A stretch of DNA of 64,000 nucleotides, taken from the NCBI RefSeq assembly GCF_033842475.1, contig NZ_JAWXYB010000018.1, positions 2,153,501 through 2,217,500 on the forward strand, given 5' to 3'. Shown here piece by piece: positions 63,081 through 64,000 of the stretch (the stretch's first letter is position 1; each line of letters begins with the position of its first letter). The position numbers were made by a program, and so were the translations under genes. The notes beneath the pieces are model-generated. The model did not search any database and was not told where the DNA came from. It saw only the letters and a list, made by a program, of their open reading frames with translations. The stretch is from Acidiphilium acidophilum. Lineage in GTDB: Bacteria > Pseudomonadota > Alphaproteobacteria > Acetobacterales > Acetobacteraceae.

Positions 63081-63705
63081 ATTTTGCCACGAGTGCCGCG
63101 ACCTGATCCGGCGTGAGGAAACGCGGGTTCAGGTTACGCAGCAGCAGAACCAGCCGGGCCGTCTCCTCAAGTTCCTCGATCGCGAACACTGCCGCATCGA
63201 GTTTCCGGGCAGCGACGACCGGGCCGTGGTTAGCGAGCAGCACCGCGCTATGCCGCCCCGCGAGACCACGAATGGCATCGCCCACCGCCGGGTCGCCGGG
63301 CATGTGATAGGGGATCAGCGCGAGTTTCCCGACCCGCATGACGACGTAGGGCGTGATCGGTGGCAGCACTTCGGCAGGGTCGAGATCGGGCAGGGTCGAA
63401 AGCGCGACGGCGTGGGTGGAATGAAGGTGAACCACGGCACCGGCATCGGGCCGCGTGTCGTAAAGCGCATCGTGCAGCGGGATTTCCTTGGTCGGCTTGT
63501 CACCCGAAAGCAGAATGCGGTTGCGGTCCAGCCGGGCGATCCGGGCGGGATCGAGAAAGCCGAGCGAGGCGTCGGTCGGCGTGCAAAGCCACCCGCCGTC
63601 TTCGAGGCGGACGCTGATATTACCCGAAGCGCCGGGCGTCAGGCCGCGCTCGAACAGAGAGCGGCCAAACCGGCAGATCGCCTCGCGCAGCGCGGAGTCG
63701 CTCAT
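63070..63705 (-). CDS. otnC: 3-oxo-tetronate 4-phosphate decarboxylase (class II aldolase)
   Basis: 211-residue class II aldolase/adducin family protein. It contains RGLTPGASGNISVRL, then the metal-ligand histidines in AVVHLHSTHAVALS and LLANHGPVV. This form in threonate and erythronate breakdown decarboxylates 3-oxotetronate 4-phosphate to dihydroxyacetone phosphate; the assignment relies partly on the ltnD-like gene just upstream, with which it overlaps by 4 nt. Confidence 0.85.
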   Translation of the reverse strand: MSDSALREAICRFGRSLFERGLTPGASGNISVRLEDGGWLCTPTDASLGFLDPARIARLDRNRILLSGDKPTKEIPLHDALYDTRPDAGAVVHLHSTHAVALSTLPDLDPAEVLPPITPYVVMRVGKLALIPYHMPGDPAVGDAIRGLAGRHSAVLLANHGPVVAARKLDAAVFAIEELEETARLVLLLRNLNPRFLTPDQVAALVAKFSQ

Positions 63706-64000
63706 GATTTCGGCGGCAGCCCGTTCAGTTCGGCGATGATATCCGACAGCATCGGCACGAAATCGTCGCCGTGGCCGGTGCCGATCGCTAGTGCATAGGA
63801 ATTTCGCACGGCGGCGGCGATCGGGTTGGCCGCCCCCTGCGCCTGGGCGAAGGCATTGAGATAGGAGGTGTCTTTCAGCGCGTTGGAGAGGGTGAATTTA
63901 TGCGCATTGCGATCGCGCCCGACCACGTAGTTCATATAGGTCTGATAAAAGCCGCAATCCATCCGGCCGCCGGTGATGACGCTGTGGAACGTCTCCGCGC
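63702..64000 (-). CDS. ltnD: L-threonate dehydrogenase-like protein (3' part; continues beyond window)
   Basis: C-terminal 99 residues of a beta-hydroxyacid dehydrogenase, running off the window edge. The visible segment reads ETFHSVITGGRMDCGFYQTY and then KFTLSNALKDTSYLNAFAQ, typical of the NAD-binding 11 domain in threonate/erythronate dehydrogenases. Together with otnC it indicates catabolism of four-carbon sugar acids. The gene start and the kinase (otnK) are outside the window. Confidence 0.85.
   Translation of the reverse strand, partial: AETFHSVITGGRMDCGFYQTYMNYVVGRDRNAHKFTLSNALKDTSYLNAFAQAQGAANPIAAAVRNSYALAIGTGHGDDFVPMLSDIIAELNGLPPKS

Overview
This 64 kb window is a piece of a GC-rich alphaproteobacterial chromosome. 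The gene content (lepB-rnc-era, aroQ-accB-accC, rplKAJL-rpoBC, a fused indolepyruvate oxidoreductase, an Acetobacteraceae-style short lysine/arginine-rich protein) and the many AT-rich paired palindromes between genes suggest an acetic-acid-bacterium relative (Acetobacteraceae, possibly Acidiphilium-like). The genus is an inference; no rRNA gene is present to settle it.

Layout. 1-8947 (+): end of a ligase-associated DNA-repair cluster (helicase, PdeM) running into a tightly overlapped operon of photolyase, FAD oxidoreductase, DUF1365 protein, cyclopropane-synthase-like methyltransferase, MFS transporter and metallophosphatase. 9044-12714: periplasmic Do-type protease and GluQRS (-), then an esterase and an HNH nuclease (+). 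12775-14453: a small lipoprotein gene split by an intact 1353-bp IS256-type element with 8-bp target duplications. 14554-16592: trpB-trpA. 16672-18369 (-): serine-rich protein and D,D-carboxypeptidase. 18522-20856 (+): lepB-rnc-era. 20853-28327 (-): a five-gene fatty-acid beta-oxidation operon. 28482-31563 (+): small basic protein, dcd, murA, a 24-residue membrane peptide and a DUF302 protein. 31573-36288: lipoprotein, divergent epmA/epmB for EF-P modification, aroQ-accB-accC. 36526-41660: YceI protein, a decayed cytochrome b561 gene, the fused 2-oxoacid:ferredoxin oxidoreductase, a Pro/Tyr-rich secreted protein. 41688-44812: MoaB (-), then DUF1295, a second cyclopropane-synthase-like enzyme and a membrane protein. 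44826-46265: tRNA-Val(CAC) followed by mobile-element debris, including a 1038-bp IS21-like non-autonomous element. 46395-57725 (-): rplK-rplA-rplJ-rplL-rpoB-rpoC, without secE-nusG at its head. 57879-58773 (-): a lower-GC RelE-like/unknown gene pair. 59067-64000: YqaE/Pmp3 protein, hypothetical and PRC-barrel-like proteins, a DHA2 efflux pump, DUF2889, and the ltnD-otnC (threonate/erythronate catabolism) genes running off the edge.

Functional themes. The first operon joins DNA repair by light (photolyase) with membrane lipid modification, a combination seen in photo-oxidative stress regulons; the 42-44 kb locus carries partner genes (DUF1295 plus another methyltransferase) of the same conserved set. 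The beta-oxidation operon encodes CoA ligase, two acyl-CoA dehydrogenases, the hydratase/dehydrogenase and thiolase, which is a complete cycle. The most unusual structural feature is a family of paired palindromes (six copies plus one remnant) that lies just after stop codons and twice interrupts the ribosomal protein operon; compensatory base changes show that the hairpins, not the sequence, are conserved.
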